64,000 nt of DNA from VAZQ01 sp963721005 (GTDB lineage: Bacteria > Pseudomonadota > Alphaproteobacteria > Rhizobiales > Xanthobacteraceae). The stretch is from NCBI GenBank assembly GCA_963721005.1, contig CAVRHR010000007.1, forward strand, positions 248,001 through 312,000. Direction: 5' to 3'. Both the position numbers and the translations under genes were made by a program. The notes beneath the pieces were generated by a model. That model worked only from the letters and a program-made list of their open reading frames with translations, ran no database searches and was not told where the DNA came from. Numbering within the stretch: the first letter of the stretch is position 1; each line of letters opens with the position of its first letter. Below, piece after piece: positions 18,477 to 27,173 of this stretch.

Positions 18477-19310
18477 TTGCAGCTCGAGTCCACGGTCGAG
18501 ACCAGGAGCTACCCGGTGCTGAGCGGCGCGTTCCTGATCGGGCTTGCGGTCGCGCTGGTGGCCGTGTCGTGGGCGGTCGGGACCGAGACCTATCCCTATA
18601 TTCACCGGCGCATCGCCTACCGGTTTCCGCTGGCGACGCTGGACCGGGTCTACCTTATCGCGCTCGGGATCCTGGCGCTGCATTACGCGGCCTACGTGGC
18701 GCATTACGTGCTGGTCGGCTCGCGCCAGCAGGCCGGGCCGCCGCCGCCGCTCGCCTTCAGCCCGGCGAAATTCGTCATCACCTGGTTCCTGCTGATCGGG
18801 CTGGCCGGCGCCTATGGGGTCGGCGCCTCGATCGCCACGCCGGCGCTGTTCGACACGGCGTTCGGGCCGGCACGCGACACATCGTTCATGCGGGTGTGGA
18901 ACCACACCTATTTCGGCTTCGTGCTGCTGGCGTCCCTATCGGCCAGCATCATCTATCTGAGCGTGCGGAGCGCGCGCGAGCGGGGGCTCGCGGGCGCGTT
19001 CCACTGGCTCGCCGAGCTGCTGTCGCTGCGCTCGGGGCACCGCTTCCTGGGCGTTCTGAACTGGATATTGCTGCTGGCCCTCCTGTCCAACTTCACCACC
19101 GGGTTCTTCATCCTCGGCACCGCACCGCTGCTGTCGTTCCCGCAATTGCCGCTGCACGCCTATGCCAGCGAGAATTGGGCCCGGCTCGCCCACGACGTCG
19201 GCACCGCGTTCATCGTGGCGTCGTTCTCGGGCCAGATCTATCTGCGCCTCATTCCCGGCAATCAATGGATGCTCAAGACCATGTTCGCCGGCTACGAGGC
19301 GAGGGCCTGA
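18477..19310 (+). CDS. Polytopic membrane protein, probable b-type cytochrome
   Basis: A 277-residue protein with about six transmembrane helices. His residues at helix edges (YIHRR, LHYAAYVAHY, WNHTYFG and LAHDVGTAF) could ligate haem. The start is a TTG at 18477 because AAGGAGA lies eight bases before it; the frame upstream runs into the repeat. Its position in the molybdenum hydroxylase operon suggests that it anchors the exported enzyme or takes its electrons to quinone. It resembles cytochrome b subunits of formate dehydrogenase or hydrogenase only loosely, so the haem assignment is inference. Confidence 0.7.
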   Translation: MQLESTVETRSYPVLSGAFLIGLAVALVAVSWAVGTETYPYIHRRIAYRFPLATLDRVYLIALGILALHYAAYVAHYVLVGSRQQAGPPPPLAFSPAKFVITWFLLIGLAGAYGVGASIATPALFDTAFGPARDTSFMRVWNHTYFGFVLLASLSASIIYLSVRSARERGLAGAFHWLAELLSLRSGHRFLGVLNWILLLALLSNFTTGFFILGTAPLLSFPQLPLHAYASENWARLAHDVGTAFIVASFSGQIYLRLIPGNQWMLKTMFAGYEARA

Positions 19311-19312
19311 TC

Positions 19313-20002
19313 GTGGAAACCATCAAGGCGGTCCTGCTCGAGCCGGTCGGTTGCCTGGCGGAGTTTCGGCCCGACGAGTTCGTGAGCGCAGCTTGCGATC
19401 TGTTCGGGGCGGGCCCCGCCGCCGAGGCGACCGGAAGCCAGGCCTATTGGGGGTTGCTGGGGCGGATCGAGCAGCACGCGCCCTCGGCGGAGAACGCCGC
19501 CCGGCTGGAAGCGCTCGAGCTGCAGGCGGTGGAGCACGCGGAACTCTACGAGGACGTGCGCTTCGCGCTCGAGGAGGTCAAATCGCTGGGGGTGGCGGCG
19601 TTCCTGGTCTCCTCGCTGTCGCGGGCGGCGGTCGCGCGCTTCATCGAGCGCCACGCGCTCGCCGGCCTCGTCGCCGGCTCGTTCGCCCGCGACGACGCCG
19701 GCGGCGTCATGGCCAAGCCGCTGCGCGCCGCCATGGCGCAGGCCGGCCTCGCGCCGGCGCACGTCATGGCGCTCGCCGACACCGCGCAAGCGCTGGACAT
19801 GATCAAGCGGCTCGCGCTAAACGCCATGCTGATGATCAACGATTATGACGAAGGCCGCGCGCTCGCCGAGCGCAATCCGGCGGGCGCCATCGTGTCGCTC
19901 GCGGAGCTCGGCGACGCGCTGCGGCTGATCGAGCAACGCTCCGGCATGCGCGCCTCCTCGCGGCCGCCGCTCGCGCCGTTCGAGCTGTTCGAGCCGAGCT
20001 GA
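19313..20002 (+). CDS. HAD-superfamily-like protein lacking the catalytic Asp motif
   Basis: A 229-residue protein beginning with GTG at 19313, two bases after the preceding stop. The layout follows HAD hydrolases: a strand KAVLLEPVGCLAEF where DxDGT is expected, a motif-II-like LVSSLSR, a Lys in MAKPLRAAMAQAGL, and a late acidic strand VMALADTAQALDMI. The nucleophile Asp and second Asp of motif I are replaced (EPVG), so it is probably not a phosphatase or dehalogenase. It may be a regulator or assembly factor for the upstream oxidoreductase. Confidence 0.65.
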   Translation: METIKAVLLEPVGCLAEFRPDEFVSAACDLFGAGPAAEATGSQAYWGLLGRIEQHAPSAENAARLEALELQAVEHAELYEDVRFALEEVKSLGVAAFLVSSLSRAAVARFIERHALAGLVAGSFARDDAGGVMAKPLRAAMAQAGLAPAHVMALADTAQALDMIKRLALNAMLMINDYDEGRALAERNPAGAIVSLAELGDALRLIEQRSGMRASSRPPLAPFELFEPS

Positions 20003-20021
20003 GTTGCGCGGCCTGCGCCGA

Positions 20022-20576
20022 CTACGAGGCAGCGCGGCGCCTCCCCCCGCCCGCCCCCGGCCGCCGGGCCAGTTCGCGGGTCGAGGGCATGTGCATGTCG
20101 GCCGCCGCCTCGTCGCGCGCCATGTTGGCCATGATCGCCAGCAGGACGGCGCGGGTGGCGGCGATGTCGGCCTTGCGCACGCCGCGCACCGCGACGCTGT
20201 TCACCTCCTCGGCGAGCGGCACCAGCTCGTCGCGCAGGCGATGCCCTTTCGCGGTGAGCAGGATATCGATCTGCTTGCGGTCGCGGCGGCGGCGGCGAAT
20301 GTAGCCGAGCCGCTCCATCGCCTTGAGGGCCGAGAACGTGGTCGGCTCGGTCACGCCGGCTTGCTCGCTCAGCTCGCGCTGGGTCAGCCCGTCACCTTCC
20401 CACAGGATGCGCAGATAGGTCCAATGGCCGAACGAGACTTTATGCGCGGCGAGCCGCATCTGCAGGGCGCGCACCAGCGCCCGCGTCGCATCCTTCACCA
20501 GATGGGCGAGCCGGTCGTTCGGCACCGCTTCGCGCCAGTGGCGCAGGATCGACTGCGTGGCGAGCGGCCCCTTCAT
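20022..20576 (-). CDS. MarR-family transcriptional regulator
   Basis: A 184-residue winged-helix regulator. The recognition helix region is GLTQRELSEQAGVTEPTTFSA, and the Arg-rich wing is YIRRRRRDRKQIDILLT. Its start overlaps the stop of the oxidoreductase (ATGA), so the two form one operon. It probably controls the divergent oxidoreductase and Rieske genes, sensing an aromatic acid; a candidate operator lies at 21794-21807. Confidence 0.9.
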   Translation of the reverse strand: MKGPLATQSILRHWREAVPNDRLAHLVKDATRALVRALQMRLAAHKVSFGHWTYLRILWEGDGLTQRELSEQAGVTEPTTFSALKAMERLGYIRRRRRDRKQIDILLTAKGHRLRDELVPLAEEVNSVAVRGVRKADIAATRAVLLAIMANMARDEAAADMHMPSTRELARRPGAGGGRRRAAS

Positions 20577-21784
20577 GGCAGGCCGACCTGATGCGCGAGC
20601 GCGACGTCGCGGCCCTCGCGGGCGGAGCGCAGCATCGCCAGCAGCACCTCGAGGGTCGCCATCGCCCAGGCGCCGTCACGCAGCGGTGCCTGCCCATGCA
20701 CCACCGCACCGTAGAGCTCGTCGATTACCTCGGCGCGCGGCACCCGCGGCGGCGGCAGCGCATCGCGCCGCGCCGAGCCGTTCTGGTAGATCATGACGCC
20801 GTCCGGAAGCGCGCGCAGGTCGGCGTGCTCGCAGCTCACAAGCAGGGTGCCGAAATGCTGGTGCGCCGGCGCCGGTGCCGCGATGGGGCGAAATTCGGGG
20901 CCGCCATAGTTGCGGGCGTTCTTGTAGGCTATTTCTTCCTGGGCGCTTTTGAAACGCGGCCGCGCCGGGCCGGGGTAAGGCGTCTTCGGCTGCCCCATCT
21001 CGCCGATCCAGCCCTGCAGCTCGTCGGAATCGAAATGGCCATGGCCCCCATAGGTGAGCGAGGCGAACGCGCCGTCCGCAAAGGTGAGGAGCGCCGCATA
21101 GGCGCCTTCGGTCGGCCGCGCCGCATCCCAGGCGCCGGTCGTCGCCCGCACGCTGCTGACGCGCCCGCCCCCGATCAACCGCACGATATCCACCTGATGG
21201 GCCGCCTGATTGAACACCGCGCCGCCGCCCTGCGCGGTGTCCAGCTCTTCCGGCCGGCGCGGACGGTAGAGATAGTCCGTGTAGTTGATAGCGTTGATCA
21301 TGCGCACGGCCCCGAAGGCGCCGCTTGCGACTAGCGCGCGCAGCCGCGCCACCGGGGCATCGAACGAATGGCTGTGGCCGACCACCAGGGCAACGCCGGC
21401 GCGCTGCGCCGCATCGATGATCGCGCCGCATTCCGGCAGCGTCAGCGCCATCGGCTTCTCGACCAGCAGATGCTTGCCGTGCCGGGCGGCGAGCACCGCA
21501 TGGCGAGCGTGATATTGATGCGGCGTCGCCACATAGATCGCCTCGACCGCCGGGTCGTCGCACAATTCCTCGACGCTGGCATGAGCGCGGGCGGCAAAAT
21601 CCGCGGCGAAGCGCGCCCGCGCCTCGGGCCTTGGGTCCGCACCGGCGACCAGCGCGAGGCGCGGATCGCCGGTGAAGGTCGGCAGCATCAGGGTGAAGGC
21701 GCGGCCGAGGCCGGCGACACCCAGACGGAGCTGGCGTTGGGCAGCATTGCTCAAGAGAAGGTCCGCCTCGACAACATCATTCAA
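20573..21784 (-). CDS. Gfo/Idh/MocA-family oxidoreductase, phthalate dihydrodiol dehydrogenase-like
   Basis: A 403-residue NAD(P)-dependent dehydrogenase. The Rossmann motif is LRLGVAGLGRAFTLMLP, followed by the EKPMALTLPEC segment typical of the family and a C-terminal beta-sheet domain (GGGAVFNQAAHQVDIVRLIGG). The start appears to be TTG; there is no in-frame ATG at the N-terminus. Its divergent neighbour is a Rieske oxygenase like phthalate 4,5-dioxygenase. A role in oxidising a cis-dihydrodiol is therefore a fair inference (compare Pht4). Confidence 0.82.
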   Translation of the reverse strand: MNDVVEADLLLSNAAQRQLRLGVAGLGRAFTLMLPTFTGDPRLALVAGADPRPEARARFAADFAARAHASVEELCDDPAVEAIYVATPHQYHARHAVLAARHGKHLLVEKPMALTLPECGAIIDAAQRAGVALVVGHSHSFDAPVARLRALVASGAFGAVRMINAINYTDYLYRPRRPEELDTAQGGGAVFNQAAHQVDIVRLIGGGRVSSVRATTGAWDAARPTEGAYAALLTFADGAFASLTYGGHGHFDSDELQGWIGEMGQPKTPYPGPARPRFKSAQEEIAYKNARNYGGPEFRPIAAPAPAHQHFGTLLVSCEHADLRALPDGVMIYQNGSARRDALPPPRVPRAEVIDELYGAVVHGQAPLRDGAWAMATLEVLLAMLRSAREGRDVALAHQVGLP

Positions 21785-21793
21785 TGCTCTTAT

Positions 21794-21807
21794 CTTAGAT
21801 GGCTAAG
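21794..21807. promoter_or_regulatory. Candidate MarR operator
   Basis: CTTAG-ATGG-CTAAG is a perfect 5-bp dyad in an AT-rich patch of the 85-base divergent region. It is ten bases upstream of the oxidoreductase start codon and about 60 bases upstream of the Rieske gene. A MarR-family gene is the last gene of the leftward operon. Confidence 0.4.
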
Positions 21808-21869
21808 TAAAGCTACGCGATAGAAATCGTCAGGCCGCGAAAACGCCGCCATGCGGAGGAGCCGTCCCG

Positions 21870-23183
21870 ATGATGACCCCGGAGGAGAACGAGCTGCTGT
21901 GCCGCGTCGAAGGCGACGCCCCGATGGGACGGATCATGCGCCGCCACTGGATAGCGGCCTGCCTGTCGGAGGAGGTGGCAGAGCCCGACGGCGCGCCCAT
22001 CAAGGTGCGGCTGCTGGGCGAGGATCTGGTGGTGTTTCGCGACAGCCGGGGCCGCATCGGGGTGCTCGACGAATATTGCTCGCACCGGCGTGCCTCGCTG
22101 GTGTTCGGGCGCAACGAAGAATGCGGGCTGCGCTGCCTCTATCACGGCTGGAAATTCGATGTCGAAGGCAATGTGCTGGAGATGACGTCGGAGCCCGCCA
22201 ACAGCCTCATCCCGGACCGGGTCAGGCACAAGGCCTATCCGGCGCGCGAGGCCGGCGGCTTCGTATGGGCCTATATGGGACCTTCGGACCAGATGCGCGA
22301 GCTCGAGGCGCCCGCCTTCGCGCCAGCTCCCGATGTGCGGGTCAGCGCCACCAAGGTGCGGGTGCGCTGCAACTGGGCGCAGATCCTGGAAGGCCAGATC
22401 GATTCGGCGCATTCCTCCAGCCTGCATTCCTCCGACATGGTGCCGGCGCAGGTCGATGGCGCCAAGGCGACGGAAGCCAATTGGCTGCGGCCGTCGAACG
22501 ACAAGGCGCCGCGCTTCCAGATCGAGCGCACCAGCTATGGGTTCCGCTACGCCGCGATCCGGCGTCCGATCATGAATGAGGCGACCCACGACTATATCCG
22601 CACCACGGTCTACATCGCGCCGTACACGGCGCTGATCCCGCCCAACAACATGCACAACGTGGCGACCCTGCTGACGCCGGAGGACGACACCCACACCATG
22701 TTCTATTTCATCGCCTGGAACGGCGCCGACAAGCCCGGCATCGACGCCGCGGCGTGGCGGAAGTTCAACGCGTTGCAGTGGGGTGTCGACGTCGACCGCG
22801 ATTTCGACGGCGTTCGCCAGCGCGACAATCTCTACCGGCAGGACCGCGCCGCCATGAAGCAGGGCGATTTCACCGGCATCGCCGGCATCCCGAACCAGGA
22901 CATCGCCATGTGGGAATCGATGGGTCCGATCAGCGACCGCTCCCGGGAGCGGGTCGGCGCCAGCGACGTGGCGGTGGTGGCGTTCCGCCGGCTGATGGTG
23001 GAGGCCGCCCGCGACGTCGGCAACGGCGGCCCGGCGATCGGCACCGGCGAGCCGCATGTGGTGCATGCGACCATCAGCGCATACGAAGGCGTGGTGCCCA
23101 AGACCACGAATTGGCGTAGCCTCGGCGGCGGCAGCGAAGCGCCGCTCGAGCGCGTCGCCCGGCCGGTCGTCAGGCAGGCCTGA
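21870..23183 (+). CDS. Rieske non-haem iron oxygenase, phthalate 4,5-dioxygenase alpha-like
   Basis: A 437-residue oxygenase component. The Rieske ligands are C70, H72, C89 and H92 (CSH ... CLYH). The catalytic iron site has the bridging Asp178 and ligands His181 and His186 in QIDSAHSSSLH. GGAGGAG precedes the start. The likely reaction is cis-dihydroxylation of an aromatic carboxylate, with the divergent dehydrogenase acting next. No reductase component is adjacent, so electrons must come from a reductase encoded elsewhere. Confidence 0.88.
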   Translation: MMTPEENELLCRVEGDAPMGRIMRRHWIAACLSEEVAEPDGAPIKVRLLGEDLVVFRDSRGRIGVLDEYCSHRRASLVFGRNEECGLRCLYHGWKFDVEGNVLEMTSEPANSLIPDRVRHKAYPAREAGGFVWAYMGPSDQMRELEAPAFAPAPDVRVSATKVRVRCNWAQILEGQIDSAHSSSLHSSDMVPAQVDGAKATEANWLRPSNDKAPRFQIERTSYGFRYAAIRRPIMNEATHDYIRTTVYIAPYTALIPPNNMHNVATLLTPEDDTHTMFYFIAWNGADKPGIDAAAWRKFNALQWGVDVDRDFDGVRQRDNLYRQDRAAMKQGDFTGIAGIPNQDIAMWESMGPISDRSRERVGASDVAVVAFRRLMVEAARDVGNGGPAIGTGEPHVVHATISAYEGVVPKTTNWRSLGGGSEAPLERVARPVVRQA

Positions 23184-23202
23184 ATCGCCCAGGGAGGATT
23201 CG

Positions 23203-24156
23203 ATGAACCACAAGCTCGCCGGCGCACTCGCCGCGGTGATGCTCTGCAGCGCCGCTACCGCCGCCGCGGCCGAGGACACGGTGAAATTGGCGGTCGGCCA
23301 GCGCGGCAACTGGGACACCTCGGTGTCGGAGGTCGGCCAGATGGCCGGCTTCTTCAAGAAGCAGGGCCTGAGCCTGGAGATCGTCTACACCAACGGAGCG
23401 GGCGAGACCCAGCAGGCAGTGATCTCGGGCAGCGTCGACATCGGCATCGCGGCCGGCGTGATGGGCGTGCTCGGCGCCTATTCCAAGGGCGCGCCGGTGC
23501 GGGTGATCGGGGCGGAGACCACCGGGGCGGGCGATCTGTTCTGGTACGTGAAGGCGGATTCGCCGATCAAGTCGCTCAAGGACACCGACGGCAAGATTCT
23601 CGGCTACTCGACCAACGGCTCGTCCACCCACGGCATCGTCACCGCCTTCATGCAGCAATACAATCTCACCGCCAAGCCGACCGCGCTCGGCGGACCGGCC
23701 CAGAACCTGACGGCGGTGATGTCCGGGCAGGTCGACGTCGGCTGGTCGGCCCCACCGTTCGGCCTCGATCAGCTCGACCAGAAGCAGATCCGCATCATCG
23801 CGACCGGCAACGACGCCGCGGCATTCAAGGGCCAGACCGTGCGGCTGAATATCGCCAACGCCAACTATCTGCAGGCGCACCCGGATGTGGTGACGCGCTA
23901 CATGAAGGCCTATCGCGAGACGGTGAACTATCTGTACACCGACCCGGCCGCGCTCAAGGTCTATGCGGATTGGCTCAAGATCACCGAAGCGAAAGCCAAG
24001 CGCACCCGCGACGACTTCTTTCCGCGGCCATCGATCGAGCCGGACGTGATCACCGGGCTCGATACCATCGTCAAGGACGCTGTGGCGCTGAAGTTCACCG
24101 CCACCGAGCTGACCAAGGCACAGCTCGACGACCTGATCCGGATCCCGCACCGGTAG
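23203..24156 (+). CDS. NMT1/SsuA-type ABC substrate-binding protein (1)
   Basis: A 317-residue periplasmic protein with a Sec leader (residues 1 to about 23). The mature part opens VKLAVGQRGNWDTSVSEVGQ and has GSVDIGIAAGVMGVLGAY and MSGQVDVGWSAPP, typical of the NMT1/TauA fold. AGGGAGG precedes the start, 19 bases after the Rieske gene, so they are probably co-transcribed and it may bind the aromatic substrate. No permease or ATPase follows. Confidence 0.88.
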   Translation: MNHKLAGALAAVMLCSAATAAAAEDTVKLAVGQRGNWDTSVSEVGQMAGFFKKQGLSLEIVYTNGAGETQQAVISGSVDIGIAAGVMGVLGAYSKGAPVRVIGAETTGAGDLFWYVKADSPIKSLKDTDGKILGYSTNGSSTHGIVTAFMQQYNLTAKPTALGGPAQNLTAVMSGQVDVGWSAPPFGLDQLDQKQIRIIATGNDAAAFKGQTVRLNIANANYLQAHPDVVTRYMKAYRETVNYLYTDPAALKVYADWLKITEAKAKRTRDDFFPRPSIEPDVITGLDTIVKDAVALKFTATELTKAQLDDLIRIPHR

Positions 24157-24160
24157 GGCG

Positions 24161-24457
24161 CTATCGCCTTTTACTTTCGGGCAGTCCCTGGGTCTGCGAG
24201 CGCGCCTGGCAATTGTCCTGCACGCGCCAAGTGCCATCGCGCGATCTAATAAATCCATAGTCCCTGGCAGCGACCGCGGGGTTGCTGAAAACCTCGGGGT
24301 GGTGAACCGGATTGACGCCGATTAGGCTGCACGGCGTGACCGCACCGCCGCGCTCGCCGCGATTGTCGATGTCGTCCTTGGCGATTGCAGCGCCGGCGCC
24401 GAGGACACCCACGACGACAGCGGCAGCTAGGATGATAAGCGTATTTTTTCCGGTCAT
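24161..24457 (-). CDS. Small exported protein of unknown function
   Basis: A 98-residue protein with a clear Sec leader (LIILAAAVVVGVLGAGAAIA, residues 6-25). Its mature part contains two Cys (in TPCSLIG and QDNCQAR) that could form a disulfide. The start at 24457 has AAGGAAA upstream and is preferred to a longer reading from 24592. It converges on the binding-protein gene. I do not recognise a domain; similar short periplasmic proteins occur in Bradyrhizobium. Confidence 0.7.
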   Translation of the reverse strand: MTGKNTLIILAAAVVVGVLGAGAAIAKDDIDNRGERGGAVTPCSLIGVNPVHHPEVFSNPAVAARDYGFIRSRDGTWRVQDNCQARSQTQGLPESKRR

Positions 24458-24610
24458 GTCGGTTTCCTTCCTGTGCTGCCGCAAGATTGCCCGCAACCAA
24501 GCAGACCACCGGGGCTGAATTTGGACATCGGGTCTTGGCCGCGTGCTTGACGCATTGGCCCAAATCAGATTATTCGCGAAATTGATACTCACGAAGTGCG
24601 CCCCGGGGCC

Positions 24611-24650
24611 ATGGTTCGAGATGCGCGGGCTTCGCCCGCGCCCTCACCAT
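24611..24650. repeat. Small nested palindromic repeat
   Basis: Outer arms ATGGT (24611-24615) and ACCAT (24646-24650) enclose a perfect 8-bp stem, GCGCGGGC (24623-24630) and GCCCGCGC (24634-24641), with a TTC loop. It lies in the 397-base gap between two minus-strand genes (24458-24854), which otherwise holds only the hairpin at 24749-24773. The TTCGAG...CTCACCATGAGGG pattern matches a repeat common in Bradyrhizobium. Confidence 0.6.
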
Positions 24651-24748
24651 GAGGGATGAGAGATCACCCGGTTCGCCCTACACCGGCTGCATGGCTCAGG
24701 GCATCACCATAGCAACGGTTCATTGTATCGGGATTGTTCTTTACAATA

Positions 24749-24773
24749 ATCGGGCGCGACTTCCGCGCCCGAT
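24749..24773 (-). terminator. Stem-loop downstream of msrB
   Basis: ATCGGGCGCG and CGCGCCCGAT form a perfect 10-bp stem with a 5-base loop, 82 bases past the msrB stop. On the minus strand it is followed by an AT-rich stretch (ATTATTGTAAAG) rather than a strict T run. Confidence 0.45.
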
Positions 24774-24854
24774 CGGCAGGAGTCCCATGCGTTTTCCGAA
24801 TGGCTCGCACAGGCAGTGGCGGCTTGGCTTGCTGTTCCGGTCACGCGCGAATCG

Positions 24855-25256
24855 TCACTCGGGCCGGAAGTTCATCGCCACCCCGTTGATGCAATAGCGC
24901 AGATGGGTCGGTGGCGGGCCGTCCTCGAACACGTGGCCCAGATGACTGCCGCAGCGGCTGCAATGCACCTCGGTGCGGACCATCCCGTAGCTCTTGTCCA
25001 CGGTGTTCTCGGTCGAGCCCGTCACCGGATCATTGAAGCTCGGCCAGCCGGTACCGCTCTCGAACTTCTTGCCGGACACGAACAAATGCTGGCCGCAGCC
25101 CGCGCAAGCGAACGTGCCGGCGCGCTTCTCGTGATTGAGGGCGCAGCTGCCGGGGGCCTCGGTGCCGTGGGCCCGCATGACCCGGTATTGCTCCGGCGTG
25201 AGCAGCTTGTGCCACTCCTCGTCGGTGTGGGTGACCGCGAAGGCCTTGCTTTCCAT
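24855..25256 (-). CDS. msrB: Peptide methionine-R-sulfoxide reductase
   Basis: A 133-residue enzyme. It has zinc ligands C51, C54, C99 and C102 (CAGC and CSRC), the family stretch SGTGWPSFNDP, and the catalytic Cys122 in RYCINGVAMNF. It reduces methionine-R-sulfoxide in oxidised proteins. There is no signal peptide, so it acts in the cytoplasm. AGGAGG lies eight bases before the start. The phosphoesterase and cyclodeaminase-like genes upstream are on the same strand and may form an operon. Confidence 0.97.
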   Translation of the reverse strand: MESKAFAVTHTDEEWHKLLTPEQYRVMRAHGTEAPGSCALNHEKRAGTFACAGCGQHLFVSGKKFESGTGWPSFNDPVTGSTENTVDKSYGMVRTEVHCSRCGSHLGHVFEDGPPPTHLRYCINGVAMNFRPE

Positions 25257-25301
25257 GTCGGTACTCCTCCTGCAGGAACTCGGCGCGACATATCTATGGG
25301 T

Positions 25302-25775
25302 TCACACCTGCAATTCAATGATTTCCGGCCGTATCCCGGCGCCCGAGACGCCGACCCGGGCGACCGTGACCGGCAGCCGGAACCGGCGCGGGCCGGCGCT
25401 GCCGGGATTGAGGAACAGGACTCCCTGGCGCTTCTCGATCAAAGGCTGATGGGAATGCCCATATACCACCGCCGCGAAGCCCAAATCCGCCGGCTCAAGG
25501 TCGAGCTGGGAAATCTGGTGCAGCACGTAGAACAGCCGCTCCCCGACCTCCACGCGCTCCGTCATCGGCAGGCGCGCTGCCCAGGCCGCGGTATCGATGT
25601 TGCCGCGCACCACATGGGTGGGGGCAATGCCAGAGAGCTCGGCGAGCACATCCGGCGTGCCGACATCGCCGGCATGGATGATGAGATCGGACCCGCCCAG
25701 CGCCGCGAGCGCTTGCGGCCGCATGAGCCCGTGGGTATCCGAGATGACGCCGACGATGATCTCGCGTTTGGACAT
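25302..25775 (-). CDS. YfcE/MJ0936-type metallophosphoesterase
   Basis: A 157-residue calcineurin-like phosphodiesterase. Metal ligands are in order: D13 and H15 (SDTHG), D37 (GDVG), N59 (GNID), H86, H107 and H109 (GHSH). YfcE-like enzymes hydrolyse phosphodiesters in vitro; the natural substrate is unknown. The stop lies 45 bases before msrB. Confidence 0.93.
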   Translation of the reverse strand: MSKREIIVGVISDTHGLMRPQALAALGGSDLIIHAGDVGTPDVLAELSGIAPTHVVRGNIDTAAWAARLPMTERVEVGERLFYVLHQISQLDLEPADLGFAAVVYGHSHQPLIEKRQGVLFLNPGSAGPRRFRLPVTVARVGVSGAGIRPEIIELQV

Positions 25776-25793
25776 GATTCGGGGACGCGGCCA

Positions 25794-26900
25794 TTAATTC
25801 CGGATGTCCTGCAGGAACCATTCCGTCGGAATCTCCCGGCCGAGGCCGGCCTGCCGGGCGAGCTCATAGACCTTGCCGGCGACCGCGTAGAACTGCGCGC
25901 CCTGCAGGTTGCCGCGCTCCGAATAGGTGATCTCGTCGGCGGAGCTGCGGCCTTTCGCCCGGCCCTCGACCAGGTCGGCGAGCGAAACGCGCCGGCCCGC
26001 CGTCGCGGCCCCATGGGCACGGCGGGCGCGGCGGCCGTCGCCATGCTTGTGAAGGTCAGGGCGCGCTTCCCAGGCCAGGAACTCATCTTCAACGCCGAAT
26101 TCCGGCCGTCCCACCGGCGCCGGCGCGTCGCCGAACCGCAGGTAGACGTCGACCCGCTCGAGGCACTCCGCATCCGGCTTGCCGCTGCCGCCGATATTGA
26201 CGATATGCGCACCCTTCTCCAGCAAGGTGCCGTCGATCACCGGCACCGCGGAATCGGTCAAAGCAGCGACGATCTGCGCGCCCTTGTAGATGTCCTCCGC
26301 ACGGTCGCACACCTGAACCTCGATATTGTATTTTGCCGCCATCTCGCGGCCGAAGGCTTCGCGATTCGCCTTGGTGGGGCTGTACACCTGGAGCTTCTTG
26401 ATGGTGCGAACGCGGGTGAAGGCCTGCATGTGGGTGCGTGCCATGCCGCCGGAGCCGAGCATGCCGACCACCTCGGCATCAGGGCTCGCCATGTATTTGA
26501 CCCCGATGCCCCCGTCGCCGGCGACCCGCATATGCTGCAGATGGCCGTCATTGATGAAAGCCAGGAATTCCCCGTTCTGGATCGATGTGAGCAGGATCAG
26601 GCCGCAATAGAGGCCCGGCCGCATGCAATATTTTTCCTGGGTGATGACCCCGTTGTACTGCGTCTCATAGACGATGTCGGACTTCATCCGGATGGCGAAA
26701 TAGCCCGCGGTCGAGCCGCCCTCCATGGTGCCCCATTGATAATTCTTGGCCGGATCGCTGGTCGGAATCCGGATATCGATGCGCGGCCGGCACACCGCCG
26801 TGCGGGCGGCGAGCCCGAGATAGGATTCCTCCAGCGCCGCCAAGGTGGTCTCCATGGTCAGCACCTTGGCGACATCGTCATTGTTGATGATCAGTGTCAT
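25794..26900 (-). CDS. Ornithine cyclodeaminase/mu-crystallin family protein
   Basis: A 368-residue protein. The NAD-binding motif is VVGMLGSGGMARTHMQAF (about residues 143-160), and the core MRVAGDGGIGVKYMA matches the family substrate region. The C-terminus ITYSERGNLQGAQFYAVAGKVYELA is strongly family-like. Members include ornithine cyclodeaminases, ketimine reductases and alanine dehydrogenases, so the exact reaction is open. The gene lies 18 bases upstream of the phosphoesterase. Confidence 0.88.
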   Translation of the reverse strand: MTLIINNDDVAKVLTMETTLAALEESYLGLAARTAVCRPRIDIRIPTSDPAKNYQWGTMEGGSTAGYFAIRMKSDIVYETQYNGVITQEKYCMRPGLYCGLILLTSIQNGEFLAFINDGHLQHMRVAGDGGIGVKYMASPDAEVVGMLGSGGMARTHMQAFTRVRTIKKLQVYSPTKANREAFGREMAAKYNIEVQVCDRAEDIYKGAQIVAALTDSAVPVIDGTLLEKGAHIVNIGGSGKPDAECLERVDVYLRFGDAPAPVGRPEFGVEDEFLAWEARPDLHKHGDGRRARRAHGAATAGRRVSLADLVEGRAKGRSSADEITYSERGNLQGAQFYAVAGKVYELARQAGLGREIPTEWFLQDIRN

Positions 26901-26948
26901 CGATATTCCCTTCGGATTCTGTTCGACCGAATGTCACTATACCAGCTC

Positions 26949-27051
26949 GTAGCCGCATGAAGCGCAGCGCAATGCGGGACCAACGTTCCCGGATTACGCC
27001 ACGGCCCGCACGGGACGGGCGCGAAGGCCCCAATGGCTCAGTCCGGGCTAC
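26949..27051. repeat. Degenerate intergenic repeat bounded by GTAGCC and GGGCTAC
   Basis: The left end has GTAGCC at 26949 followed by ATGAAGCGCAGCGCAATGCG. A CCCGGATTACGCC segment lies in the middle, and TCCGGGCTAC closes the element at 27051. The order matches a repeat frequent in Bradyrhizobium, but the left arm is degraded. It occupies most of the divergent gap before the binding protein at 27174. Confidence 0.5.
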
Positions 27052-27173
27052 AAAATGCCGCGCATTCGCCAGCACCACAAACCGGGAAGCCGCATTGCCT
27101 GCCCCGGGGCGCTGTTGCTATCGTGCCGATGGGGCCGGCCGGCCAGCAAATCGATCTCCCGGGAGGAGACGTG

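Noticed and set aside
24816..26960. Plus-strand open frame of 714 codons
   Set aside because: It is antisense to msrB, the phosphoesterase and the cyclodeaminase-like gene, all of which have catalytic motifs on the minus strand.
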